Part shown: piece after piece, positions 7,381 through 15,349 of the stretch
Layout of the letters: every line of letters begins with the position of its first letter
Position numbering within the stretch: the stretch's first letter is position 1
Source: UBA5436 sp964346085
Lineage (GTDB): Bacteria; Bacillota; Clostridia; Saccharofermentanales; DTU023
NCBI GenBank assembly: GCA_964346085.1
Contig: CAYFSZ010000029.1
Span: 1 to 16,754 of the forward strand
Direction of reading: 5' to 3'
DNA length: 16,754 nucleotides
Translations under genes and position numbers: made by a program
Notes under the pieces: generated by a model
Databases searched by the model: none
What the model saw: the letters and a program-made list of their open reading frames with translations, nothing else
Told to the model about the DNA's origin: nothing

Positions 7381-8769
7381 TTATATAAATAAAATATCTA
7401 ATGCCTCTTTTAAATAGCTGACATAATAGATTTCACAATTTTTCGGCAAACTCATTTTCTTTAGTTTTGCTTTGCTCAAAGCAGGAACAATAAATTTCGT
7501 CCAACCTAACTTAGCAGCTTCCTGGATTCTTTTTTCTATACCTGGAACAATACGAATTTCACCAGCTAATCCCAGTTCTCCCAACAAAATCATTTGCGAA
7601 TCAATCGCTTTTTCTTGAATGCTTGAAACAATTGCCGCAACAATCGCTAAATCAGCTGAAGTTTCATTAATTTTCATTCCTCCTGTCACATTTACATAGG
7701 CATCGTATGAGCCTGTTTGAATTTGGCAGGATTTTTGTAATATGGCGAGGAGCATCATCAAACGCAAACGATCAATTCCTTGCGTATTGCGAACTGGCTG
7801 ACTAAAATCAGATGGTGTCAGTAATGCTTGCACTTCCATTAAAATTGAACGACTCCCTTCCAAGCACGAGGTAATGGCTGTCCCAGGAACACCAATCGGT
7901 CTACCAGCTAATAGCGCCATTCCCGGATTTTGAACGGGAAGTAATCCGGTCTGTGTCATCTCAAATAAACCGATTTCATCTGTCGTTCCAAAACGATTCT
8001 TGACAGCACGGAGCATGCGATATTGGCTTGATTTTTCTCCTTCAAAATACAAAACTGCATCAACCATATGTTCTAAGATTCGTGGACCTGCGATCCCACC
8101 TTCTTTTGTCACATGGCCAACTAATACAATCGCAATATTTAACTGCTTAGCAATACGTAATAGTCCTGCGGTAGTTTCTCGAATCTGTGTTACCGAACCC
8201 GGGGCTGCTGCAATTTCATCTAAATAAATCGTTTGAATCGAATCAATCACAGCAAAATCAGGTTTTTCTTTATGTAAAATATTAGAGATGGCAGAAAAAG
8301 ATGTACCTGTGAAAATATGCATCGATTGATTTTCTAGGCCCAATCTAGTTGCCCGCATCTTAATCTGTGAAGGAGACTCTTCCCCTGCAATATAGAGAGT
8401 TTTAACATGCTGACCTAAAGTGCCAAATGTCTGCAAAAGCAAAGTTGACTTCCCAATGCCTGGATCACCTCCAAGCAGCACCATCGATCCGCGAACCAAT
8501 CCTCCACCTAAAATCAGATCGAGTTCTGATATATTAGTCGGCAAACGTGTATTATCTGCCTCTTCAACATCGGTCAGGTTAATAATCGTTGAGGCATCTT
8601 CCGAAGTATCGCTATTCAACCATGAAGAATGTTGCTTCGCTTTTGATTCTGGCTGAATAGACATTTCCGAAAAACTATTCCAACTATTACATTTCGGACA
8701 TTTTCCTAGCCATCCTGAAGATTCATAGCCACATTCATTACAAAGATAAATGACTCTTTTCTTTGCCAT
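7381..8769 (-). CDS. radA: DNA repair protein RadA (Sms)
   Basis: This 462-residue cytosolic ATPase is a RecA-like hexameric motor that promotes branch migration during recombination and repair. It has an N-terminal zinc finger with C10, C13, C24 and C27, a Walker A motif GDPGIGKST (101-109), a Walker B strand FAVIDSIQT (171-179), the RadA-specific KNRFG motif (256-260), and a C-terminal Lon-like domain from about 290 that lacks protease activity in the family. Length is typical (about 450-460). The start MAKKRVIYLCNEC matches the family; its AAGGAAG site overlaps the end of the upstream HAD gene, and only three bases separate that stop from this ATG, so the two are likely translated together. 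In Bacillus radA is followed by disA; here ispD follows directly. Confidence 0.97.
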   Translation of the reverse strand: MAKKRVIYLCNECGYESSGWLGKCPKCNSWNSFSEMSIQPESKAKQHSSWLNSDTSEDASTIINLTDVEEADNTRLPTNISELDLILGGGLVRGSMVLLGGDPGIGKSTLLLQTFGTLGQHVKTLYIAGEESPSQIKMRATRLGLENQSMHIFTGTSFSAISNILHKEKPDFAVIDSIQTIYLDEIAAAPGSVTQIRETTAGLLRIAKQLNIAIVLVGHVTKEGGIAGPRILEHMVDAVLYFEGEKSSQYRMLRAVKNRFGTTDEIGLFEMTQTGLLPVQNPGMALLAGRPIGVPGTAITSCLEGSRSILMEVQALLTPSDFSQPVRNTQGIDRLRLMMLLAILQKSCQIQTGSYDAYVNVTGGMKINETSADLAIVAAIVSSIQEKAIDSQMILLGELGLAGEIRIVPGIEKRIQEAAKLGWTKFIVPALSKAKLKKMSLPKNCEIYYVSYLKEALDILFI

Positions 8770-8772
8770 TTT

Positions 8773-9441
8773 CTAGATATCTTCCTTCTCTAAATAAGGA
8801 ATTAAGTCAAGCGGTTTTTCAAGTAATATCTCACAACCATTTTCCAATAATTCCTGAGCAGGTCTAAACCCCCAAGACGCTCCAACAGAAATCATACCTG
8901 CATTTTTTGCCGTTTGCATATCTGCATCACTATCACCCATAAACATTACTTCTCGCATATTTTCTGCTCCCATTTCTTTTGCAATATAAATGGCAGCTGT
9001 CGGATCAGGTTTTCTCGGAAAATCTTCGCTTTGCCCTTGAATAAATTCGAAGGTCCCAACAGGGAAACATTTGTCCATGACATCACCTGCCATAGCATGT
9101 GGTTTATTGGTCAAAACAGCTAACTTAATATTCCTATCTTGCATTTCAGCAATCATTTCTTCTATGCCAATATAAGGCTTCACTTCAAATGTAGCGTGCT
9201 CCGCGAAGTATTTCATATAAACTGCATAGGCTTGTTCTAGTTGTGACGCATTTTTGTCGCCTGCTTCAATCATTAGTTCTTTGACTAGATTTTTCGCACC
9301 ATACCCGACAAATCGTTTATATTTTTCGGTGCTAATACCAGCATATCCAAAGTCATTTAACATCAAATTACCAGTTTTCATAATTGATTCCATCGTCTGA
9401 ATCAATGTTCCATCCAAATCAAAAATTGCAAATTTAATCAT
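8773..9441 (-). CDS. HAD superfamily hydrolase, phosphoglycolate-phosphatase-like
   Basis: This 222-residue cytosolic protein is a HAD phosphatase with a helical cap (subfamily IA). Motif I is FDLDGT with nucleophile D8 and acid D10; motif II is T111 in LAVLTNKP; motif III is K144 in RKPDP; motif IV is GDSDADM with D170 and D174. All catalytic residues are present. The substrate cannot be read from sequence; Gph, PpaX and similar sugar-phosphate or pyrophosphate phosphatases are the nearest types. The start at 9441 is chosen because AAGGA lies six bases upstream and the family N-terminus is MIKFAIFDLDGT. An in-frame ATG at 9456 has no binding site. The ATG overlaps the stop of the upstream DUF2207-type gene as ATGA, which indicates translational coupling. 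The radA gene follows within three bases. Confidence 0.93.
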   Translation of the reverse strand: MIKFAIFDLDGTLIQTMESIMKTGNLMLNDFGYAGISTEKYKRFVGYGAKNLVKELMIEAGDKNASQLEQAYAVYMKYFAEHATFEVKPYIGIEEMIAEMQDRNIKLAVLTNKPHAMAGDVMDKCFPVGTFEFIQGQSEDFPRKPDPTAAIYIAKEMGAENMREVMFMGDSDADMQTAKNAGMISVGASWGFRPAQELLENGCEILLEKPLDLIPYLEKEDI

Positions 9442-11279
9442 TCTTTTTCCTTCCATTCTGCATTCTTCATCAACTTTTCTTGTGTCATAATTTCCGCTTT
9501 TACAAAACTCGCTTCCAAAATATAATACATGCGTAACATGTCATTTTTAACGACTTTCCAGAGACGATTAATTTCATTATTCTTCACTTTAGCATAATCT
9601 GTATATGGATTCACTAATTCCAAAACACCAACTTTTGCTTCCTTAATCCGATTACATTGTTGTAAAAATTTTTCTAAACGATTGAAGCTAATCATATAGG
9701 GCAATAATAACGGTGCAAAATCTCGAGTTTCAATCCAATATTCTTGTTGTTCAAACAATATTGGAAGTGTCTTTGCAGTTTGCTTTAACTCATGTAATTG
9801 GCTCCATTTTTCTTTGCCTTTTAAGGTTAAATATTTTGCTGTTCTCAAGCGAAATACAGATAGTAAAACAGGAACTAAGAAAAGAAGATTATTAAGAGAT
9901 CTGTTGAAATAACCAAGTAAGCACATGGCCAACAGAGCTAGAAAAATCATTATTTTATAAAAAATTTGGCATATTTTTCTTTTTTCTATGTTTAAATAAT
10001 GCTGGGAAAACAAATCATCCTCCAACAAAGAAAGGTATTTCTTAAAATTGGCGGAATATTCTTGTGCCCAAATTTCATTTTCCATCTGTAAGTTGATTTT
10101 TTGCACTGAAATCATTGCATATTTATCATCATTACTTTTTTGTTTATCTTCAAATAGCCATTGCAATAAAAATACCTCAGAAGATTTAAAGCGACTAAAA
10201 TCCTCGCGCTCCGGATAAAGCCATCTGAATACTGTGTTATTAATTTCAATTTCCCCTTTTTGAACCAGCTGTAAAAGGCCAGCCAACAGCAAACTACTGT
10301 GTTGATTTTTCTGATATAAAAAACCGGCATGCGCTGCATCTAAATCAAAAATCGTTCGATTCAATTGATTCTTTTCTGTTCTATACCAAATATTACTTTC
10401 AATCAGAAACCAAAAGATTAGCACTAGACCCGCTAACATCAATCCGCCAAAAATTGACATATTCTTATTTTGTAATATCTGCCGAATTGGATGTTCGGAA
10501 ATAATAATCGATTCTGGATTCGGGAAGAATTCTGCAGGTTCGAGTTCTTCATCCGTCACTGGAAAATCCTCCAAAACTTGAGCAGGAAGCATCAAGAAAA
10601 TCCTTTGTTTATTGCGAAAATGAAAATCTTCTGACACATAAATAATTTGATGATTTTCTTTTGTAATATCCTGAAACCAAGTTTCAGCCATGCTTTGAAT
10701 TCGATAATCTAAGTCTAAGTATTCAGTTGAGATATGTGCTTGAAAAACATAACTCTCTGTTCCATTTGCAAATAATGGTTGTGTAATCGGATATTCAACG
10801 AAAAGATACGTATTTGATTTTTGTAGCCAAGCTGAGCGATCCAAGATGAAACGTACGGTGTAACTTTGGCCTGCTTTGAAATGATAATAAAGATTCAAAT
10901 CGATATGATCATCTTGCTCTTCTCTTTGCATTTCATAGAACAATTCAGAATTTGGAGACATCTCACCTTCCATCTTTACAGCGGACAAAAATAAAGGACT
11001 ATCATTCCCTCTCTCTGCTAATGAAACCGACTGCACAAAAGACTCGCTCTCATTTTCTAATATTGGAAACGAAAAATTGATTCTTTCTTGTTCCATGTCA
11101 AATTGGATTTCATATTCTTCCGTTATTAATCCATTTTGTTCAAAGTCAATAGTTGACGTCATTTTCAGGATAGAATCCTCTAATAATGCTGCATCAACTT
11201 GTATAGAAAAAACGGGTAGAATTAAACTTAGGAGACAGAAAAGGACAAAGAAAGATTTCCAATATTTTTTCTTATCCAC
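9438..11279 (-). CDS. DUF2207-type membrane protein
   Basis: This 613-residue envelope protein starts with GTG at 11279, preceded by AAAGGAG (11287-11293) seven bases away. Residues 1-30 are a signal peptide (KKK end, long hydrophobic core, VDA cleavage site). Residues about 31-270 form a beta-rich extracellular domain that begins with the typical DUF2207 opening (stretches such as ILKMTSTIDFEQNGLITEEYEI). A membrane helix spans about 274-295. A cytosolic part contains AGFLYQKNQHSSLLLAGLLQLVQKGEIEI, which matches the DUF2207 segment after the first helix. Two more helices lie near 437-456 and 461-474, then a long charged tail. The Gly-rich C-terminus common in DUF2207 proteins is missing. The function of the family is unknown. 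The gene is first in the run with the HAD gene, radA and ispD, overlapping the HAD gene by ATGA. Confidence 0.85.
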   Translation of the reverse strand: MDKKKYWKSFFVLFCLLSLILPVFSIQVDAALLEDSILKMTSTIDFEQNGLITEEYEIQFDMEQERINFSFPILENESESFVQSVSLAERGNDSPLFLSAVKMEGEMSPNSELFYEMQREEQDDHIDLNLYYHFKAGQSYTVRFILDRSAWLQKSNTYLFVEYPITQPLFANGTESYVFQAHISTEYLDLDYRIQSMAETWFQDITKENHQIIYVSEDFHFRNKQRIFLMLPAQVLEDFPVTDEELEPAEFFPNPESIIISEHPIRQILQNKNMSIFGGLMLAGLVLIFWFLIESNIWYRTEKNQLNRTIFDLDAAHAGFLYQKNQHSSLLLAGLLQLVQKGEIEINNTVFRWLYPEREDFSRFKSSEVFLLQWLFEDKQKSNDDKYAMISVQKINLQMENEIWAQEYSANFKKYLSLLEDDLFSQHYLNIEKRKICQIFYKIMIFLALLAMCLLGYFNRSLNNLLFLVPVLLSVFRLRTAKYLTLKGKEKWSQLHELKQTAKTLPILFEQQEYWIETRDFAPLLLPYMISFNRLEKFLQQCNRIKEAKVGVLELVNPYTDYAKVKNNEINRLWKVVKNDMLRMYYILEASFVKAEIMTQEKLMKNAEWKEKE

Positions 11280-11306
11280 TCTTCCACTCCTTTAGATATT
11301 TTTTTC

Positions 11307-11317
11307 ATTTTATCATA
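11307..11317 (-). promoter_or_regulatory. Extended -10 promoter of the DUF2207-HAD-radA-ispD run
   Basis: The minus strand reads TATGA-TAAAAT, a good TRTGN extended -10 element with TAAAAT at 11307-11312. RNA would start near 11300, about 20 bases before the GTG start and upstream of the AAAGGAG site. No clear -35 is seen at 17 bases. This is the only strong candidate in the divergent spacer for the leftward genes. Confidence 0.45.
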
Positions 11318-11410
11318 CATATACTGCTCAAAGTGTCACATAGTAAACTCTTTTTGGGAATTTTGATTTTTTTGACAATTTTCATAATAGTCGAGAAAAA
11401 GAAGAATGTG

Positions 11411-11416
11411 TATAAT
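11411..11416 (+). promoter_or_regulatory. Perfect TATAAT -10 box, 7 bases before the ABC-F ATG
   Basis: TATAAT ends exactly seven bases before the ATG at 11424, so RNA would begin at or one base before the start codon. No good -35 exists at 16-18 bases (TAGTCG or similar). A TTGACA at 11372-11377 is too far away. No ribosome binding site precedes the ATG. The box could be chance in AT-rich DNA. Confidence 0.4.
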
Positions 11417-11423
11417 ATCTTTC

Positions 11424-13430
11424 ATGAGTCAAATTTCATTAAAAAACATTAGCAAATCATATTATAGTAAAGTTGTTCTAGATCAAGTTAATCTTCAAGT
11501 CAATGCAGGCGATAAAATTGCGATTATTGGAGAAAACGGGGCTGGAAAAACAACCTTGTTCCGGATTCTTCTCGGGCAAGAAAAATCCGATCATGAAAAT
11601 ACTGAAATTATTATTTCTAAGAATGTGATTTTAGGCTATTTAGAGCAGCATTTAAATGTGAAACCCGGACAATCTGATTCTCTTTTTGATCCTGAGATTT
11701 TTGGATTGGAACAAAAAATCAAACATTTATCAGAGCAATTGGCTCTTCCTGAAAATAAAGATAATAAAGATTTACTGAAAGAGTATAGTCAGTTAATCGC
11801 TACTTTTGAGAGTTTGGATGGTTATCATTATCAACATCGTTTAGCAGCTGTTTTATCTGGTTTAGGAATTGATTTAGAAACTGCCAAAAGACCCATGCAA
11901 GAGCTTTCTGGCGGAGAAAGAATGCGTGTCTCTTTGGCGCGTTTACTCATCAAAGAGCCTGATGTGATGTTACTCGATGAACCGACCAATCATCTTGATC
12001 ATTTGGCGATTGAATGGTTAGAAAAGTTCTTATCTTCGACAAAGTCAACTGTTCTTTTCATCTCTCATGACCGCTTATTCATCGATCGTGTTGCCAATCG
12101 CACCGCTGAACTATCACATGGGAAATTAACTGTACATAATGGAAATTACTCCGCTTTTATGCAGCAAAAAAAAGAGCAGGAAAAGTATCTTCTTTCCGAA
12201 ATGAAAAAACTAGAGAATACACTCGATAAGCAGAATCAAATTACGCAAACAATGCTCTCTCATCGAAAAATTAGCTCTTATCATGCTAGTCAAAAAAAAG
12301 CAGAGAAATTACAAAATCGTTTGACCGAATTGAAGTCTTTGAAGCAAAAACAAACAACTCGTCTAAAATTCAAGATGGCTAGAGAGATACAACTTGGAGA
12401 TCCCAATAAAGTGATTTTGACAGCAAAAGACTTGAGCGTTACGTTTCCAGGTCAAACTGAACCATTATTTTATCCATTCTCCTTTGACTTAAGAGGTCAA
12501 GATAAGGCTGTCATTGTTGGTCAAAATGGTTGTGGCAAAACAACCCTATTACGTTCCTTAATGGGAAATGAAGCATCAGCAACTGGCTCTGTATCTTTGG
12601 CAAAGGATATTCGTTTCGGTATTTTGGGACAGTTAATTCATTTCGAAGATGAGCATATTTCAGTCGTTGAAAGTTTAGAGTTGGTCAATCCTTCCTTGAC
12701 GGAAGGACAAGCAAGAAATATTCTTGCTTCTTTCGGTTTTACCGATATTCAGGTTTTTAAGGAAGTGAATACTTTATCTGGTGGTGAACGTAGTCGACTT
12801 TACTTATGCCAATTATTAGAAAAACGCCCTGATGTATTGTTTCTGGATGAACCTACCAATCATCTAGATATTTATTCTTGTGAAATATTGGAGAATGCTT
12901 TATTACAATTTGACGGTGCTATTTTAGCCGTCAGTCATGATCGCTATTTCATCGAAAAAATCGCAAAAAAAATCTTTGGTTTCGTTCAAAAACAGGTGTT
13001 GGAATTTACAAACTATAATGCGTTTAAGAAAAAAGAAGCTGATAGTATTCTGGCTATAGAGACGGATTCAGAATACAGGGCACCAGAGAGTTCTCAAATC
13101 ACCTCTATTCCTGAACAAATCTCTACTCAAAAATCGGAGAATTTATGGACAAAAGATGAGTTGTCAATTCATAAAACCCTCAGTCAATATAAAACAAAGC
13201 CAACCAATCAAGTGCAACTTAGAAAGTTCAAAGTTTTCTTGGATCAAACAGCCCTAGAAATTGAGCAAAAAATCAATGTTTGCGCCCAAAAGAAACTAGA
13301 GATGGAGTCAATGTTTCAAAGTTCTACGGATGCAAATATTTACGTGAAATACAATCATTTATTGGCATTGAATGAAAAATATGAAAATCTTTACTTGAAA
13401 GTATATGAAATTTTAGAAGAGATCTCCTAA
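11424..13430 (+). CDS. ABC-F family ATPase (ribosome-associated, no membrane domain)
   Basis: This is a 668-residue soluble protein with two ABC ATPase domains in one chain. Domain 1 has Walker A GENGAGKT (36-43), signature LSGGERMRV (from 161), Walker B LLDEPTNHLD (183-192) and SHDR. A charged helical linker of about 245-320 is the part that enters the ribosomal E site in this family. Domain 2 has GQNGCGKTTL (about 366), LSGGERSR (about 451), LFLDEPTNHLD (about 472) and SHDRYF. Residues from about 550 are a helical, Lys/Gln/Glu-rich extension. There are no membrane segments, so it is not a transporter. ABC-F proteins help stalled ribosomes or protect them from antibiotics; the linker here looks ordinary in length, and resistance cannot be claimed. 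The start at 11424 (MSQISLKNI) fits the family; an in-frame ATG at 11406 lies upstream of the TATAAT box and would add six residues. It is the only plus-strand gene. Confidence 0.92.
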   Translation: MSQISLKNISKSYYSKVVLDQVNLQVNAGDKIAIIGENGAGKTTLFRILLGQEKSDHENTEIIISKNVILGYLEQHLNVKPGQSDSLFDPEIFGLEQKIKHLSEQLALPENKDNKDLLKEYSQLIATFESLDGYHYQHRLAAVLSGLGIDLETAKRPMQELSGGERMRVSLARLLIKEPDVMLLDEPTNHLDHLAIEWLEKFLSSTKSTVLFISHDRLFIDRVANRTAELSHGKLTVHNGNYSAFMQQKKEQEKYLLSEMKKLENTLDKQNQITQTMLSHRKISSYHASQKKAEKLQNRLTELKSLKQKQTTRLKFKMAREIQLGDPNKVILTAKDLSVTFPGQTEPLFYPFSFDLRGQDKAVIVGQNGCGKTTLLRSLMGNEASATGSVSLAKDIRFGILGQLIHFEDEHISVVESLELVNPSLTEGQARNILASFGFTDIQVFKEVNTLSGGERSRLYLCQLLEKRPDVLFLDEPTNHLDIYSCEILENALLQFDGAILAVSHDRYFIEKIAKKIFGFVQKQVLEFTNYNAFKKKEADSILAIETDSEYRAPESSQITSIPEQISTQKSENLWTKDELSIHKTLSQYKTKPTNQVQLRKFKVFLDQTALEIEQKINVCAQKKLEMESMFQSSTDANIYVKYNHLLALNEKYENLYLKVYEILEEIS

Positions 13431-13436
13431 TTATAT

Positions 13437-14660
13437 TTAATACTTTTTATTTAACTGACCAGCCAAAAAACCACTCGTTAATGCCCATTGAATATTATAT
13501 CCGCCAGTTCTGCCATCAATGTCTAATAATTCACCACAGATAAATATTTGCGGATTACTTTTGCATGACATTTCCGGAAAAAAGATTTCTTCCAAGTTCG
13601 CGCCACCTGTAATGACTTGCGCTTTTTCAGAAGGGAAAACACCTTCCACTTCAAACTCACTGGATTTTAAAAGATGAATCATCTCATTTATATTTTTCGC
13701 TTTTTTCTGCAAGTATGTGGAGATTGATTTTTTAACGAACATATTTCCGAGCAAGCTAATTCTATCTTGATCTTTTTGCAAAGAGATTTGTCCCAGCATA
13801 TTATTAATTTGGTCAATATTTTTATCCGGCACAAAATCGATTGAAATTGTATATTTATCGACGCTTGGTTTCTCAATAAAACGAGCTAATTCCATTGCAG
13901 CAATGCCTGATATTCCCTCACTTGTAAACAAAAATTCACCATTTGTTTTTGTCATTAATTTATTATTACAAAACAGTTGTGCTGACCCTTTAAATCTTTG
14001 TCCAAACAATAATTTTTGATTAGGATTTTGTTTTAAATATAAGGGTGCTAATGCGCTACGCATTGGAGTCACATTCACCTTTAACTGCTGCAATAAAGAA
14101 TATCCCTGACGAGATCCTCCAAGCGGTGCAGCTGCATAACTGCCACAAGCTAAGATTAATTGTTGGCATGAAAACTTTTCAGCATGATTGTTCGCCATAA
14201 TTTCAAGACTAATGTTTTCGTGTGATGAAGAAATTTTTTGCACTTCATGTTCTGTGAGAATTGTGATTTTCTGATCTAATAAGGCTTTTTGCAAAGCATC
14301 TACCACTATTTCACTTTGTTCAGCATATGGGTAAACTCTACCAGCCGTATCTTCTCGCAGAAAAACGCCTAATTTTCCAAAAAATTCTTTGGTTTCCTGT
14401 ACTGAAAATTTCCGAAAGGCCGTTTGTAGATAACGTTTCTTTAAATTATCTGAGGTTGATATAGAAAAATAAAAATCAGGTTTAATGTCGAGATTAGAAA
14501 TATTGCATCGACCATTACCAGCTGCTTTTACTTTGCGTAGCAAAACCGACTGTCTCTCCATAATGGCAATTGTTTTTTGAGGATGATGAATACTAGCAGA
14601 CAATGCTGCCATCACGCCAGAAGCACCTCCGCCAACAATAATCACATCATATGTCTTCAT
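13437..14660 (-). CDS. BaiN/HI0933-like flavoprotein (NAD(P)/FAD-dependent oxidoreductase)
   Basis: This 407-residue cytosolic protein opens with a Rossmann FAD-binding fingerprint, DVIIVGGGASGVMAA (G10, G12, G15 region), followed by an acidic IMER strand end. It has the family marker GNGRCNISN (48-56). The C-terminus carries GGANLEEI and ELLDIDGRTGGYNIQWALTSG (377 onward), which bind the isoalloxazine ring and mark the HI0933/YhiN/BaiN family. Length is normal (about 400). Family members are poorly understood flavoproteins; BaiN is linked to bile-acid dehydroxylation, but that role cannot be inferred here as no bai genes are near. The ATG overlaps the stop of the CYTH gene as ATGA and lacks a good ribosome binding site, so it is probably translated by coupling. 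Its stop lies six bases from that of the convergent ABC-F gene. Confidence 0.92.
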   Translation of the reverse strand: MKTYDVIIVGGGASGVMAALSASIHHPQKTIAIMERQSVLLRKVKAAGNGRCNISNLDIKPDFYFSISTSDNLKKRYLQTAFRKFSVQETKEFFGKLGVFLREDTAGRVYPYAEQSEIVVDALQKALLDQKITILTEHEVQKISSSHENISLEIMANNHAEKFSCQQLILACGSYAAAPLGGSRQGYSLLQQLKVNVTPMRSALAPLYLKQNPNQKLLFGQRFKGSAQLFCNNKLMTKTNGEFLFTSEGISGIAAMELARFIEKPSVDKYTISIDFVPDKNIDQINNMLGQISLQKDQDRISLLGNMFVKKSISTYLQKKAKNINEMIHLLKSSEFEVEGVFPSEKAQVITGGANLEEIFFPEMSCKSNPQIFICGELLDIDGRTGGYNIQWALTSGFLAGQLNKKY

Positions 14661-15334
14661 TTGAATCGATCCGCGATATCTATCGCTCTACCATATTTAC
14701 TCTTTTGTGCGGGATATATCGGCAATTGATTCAGTAATGCTGTGTTTAGCGCCATCAAATCCTCGCGTTTTCCATTAAGCAATTCAATTTCCATTTCTGA
14801 AAAGAAATCAATTTTTTCGGATGTTCCTAAATAACCTTCATCAAAACATAATTCAAATTGACTAGTGCGATAAGCAAAACCATATGCCGTTCTAGTATAG
14901 TCAGCTAAGCAGACTTCCATAAGTGGTCGTCCTTCAATCATGCGAAGCAATTGTTTTAAATCTTGTTCTACATGCGAATGTTGACTGACTCTACTGATAA
15001 ACCATGAAGGGTTCAGACCTTTTTTCGTATCCCATTTCCATTCTTCTTCAGTTAATTCAAATTCAAATTCTTGGCGTTCAAATATTCCTTTGCCATTGAC
15101 CAAGCTCGTATGAACGGGCATTTTTAAAGTCAAATAATACCGTTCATTACATCGTCTTATTCTAAGAACTGATTTTGATTTTCGAAGAATTTGATCACTG
15201 GTATCAAAGTATGAAGAACGCATTGCATAGGACATATTGCCTGTTTTAGAAAGATGTTCAGAAATGATAGCTTCTGAAATCACATCGAATTGAGTAAATC
15301 CATCTTTATAAAAATATTTTAGTTCTGATTCCAT
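14657..15334 (-). CDS. CYTH domain protein, probable inorganic triphosphatase
   Basis: This 225-residue cytosolic protein belongs to the CYTH/triphosphate tunnel metalloenzyme family. Members form a charged beta-barrel that binds triphosphates with divalent metal. The hallmark ExExK occurs at the extreme N-terminus (E2, E4, K6 in MESELK). Other tunnel strands follow: SYFDTSD, SVLRIRR, YYLTLKMP, ADYTRTAYGF, EMEIELL and SKYGRA near the C-terminus. Most members hydrolyse inorganic triphosphate; adenylate cyclase or thiamine triphosphatase activity also occur in the family, so the substrate is uncertain. The ATG has GGAG six bases upstream. The gene sits 15 bases after the DUF5711-like gene and overlaps the BaiN-like gene by ATGA, so the three form one operon. 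Confidence 0.9.
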   Translation of the reverse strand: MESELKYFYKDGFTQFDVISEAIISEHLSKTGNMSYAMRSSYFDTSDQILRKSKSVLRIRRCNERYYLTLKMPVHTSLVNGKGIFERQEFEFELTEEEWKWDTKKGLNPSWFISRVSQHSHVEQDLKQLLRMIEGRPLMEVCLADYTRTAYGFAYRTSQFELCFDEGYLGTSEKIDFFSEMEIELLNGKREDLMALNTALLNQLPIYPAQKSKYGRAIDIADRFK

Positions 15335-15349
15335 TCTTTACTCCGTTAA

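Noticed and set aside
9442..9456. Longer HAD start at the ATG at 9456
   Set aside because: No ribosome binding site precedes it, while the ATG at 9441 has AAGGA and the ATGA overlap expected of coupled genes.
11372..11400. TTGACA at 11372 as the -35 of the ABC-F promoter
   Set aside because: At 16-18 bases downstream there is only an A/G-rich stretch (GAAAAA). The TATAAT is 33 bases away, too far for one promoter.
13418..13430. GAGATCTC palindrome at the end of the ABC-F gene as a terminator
   Set aside because: It is a perfect eight-base palindrome with no loop and no adjacent T tract, so it cannot form a useful terminator hairpin.
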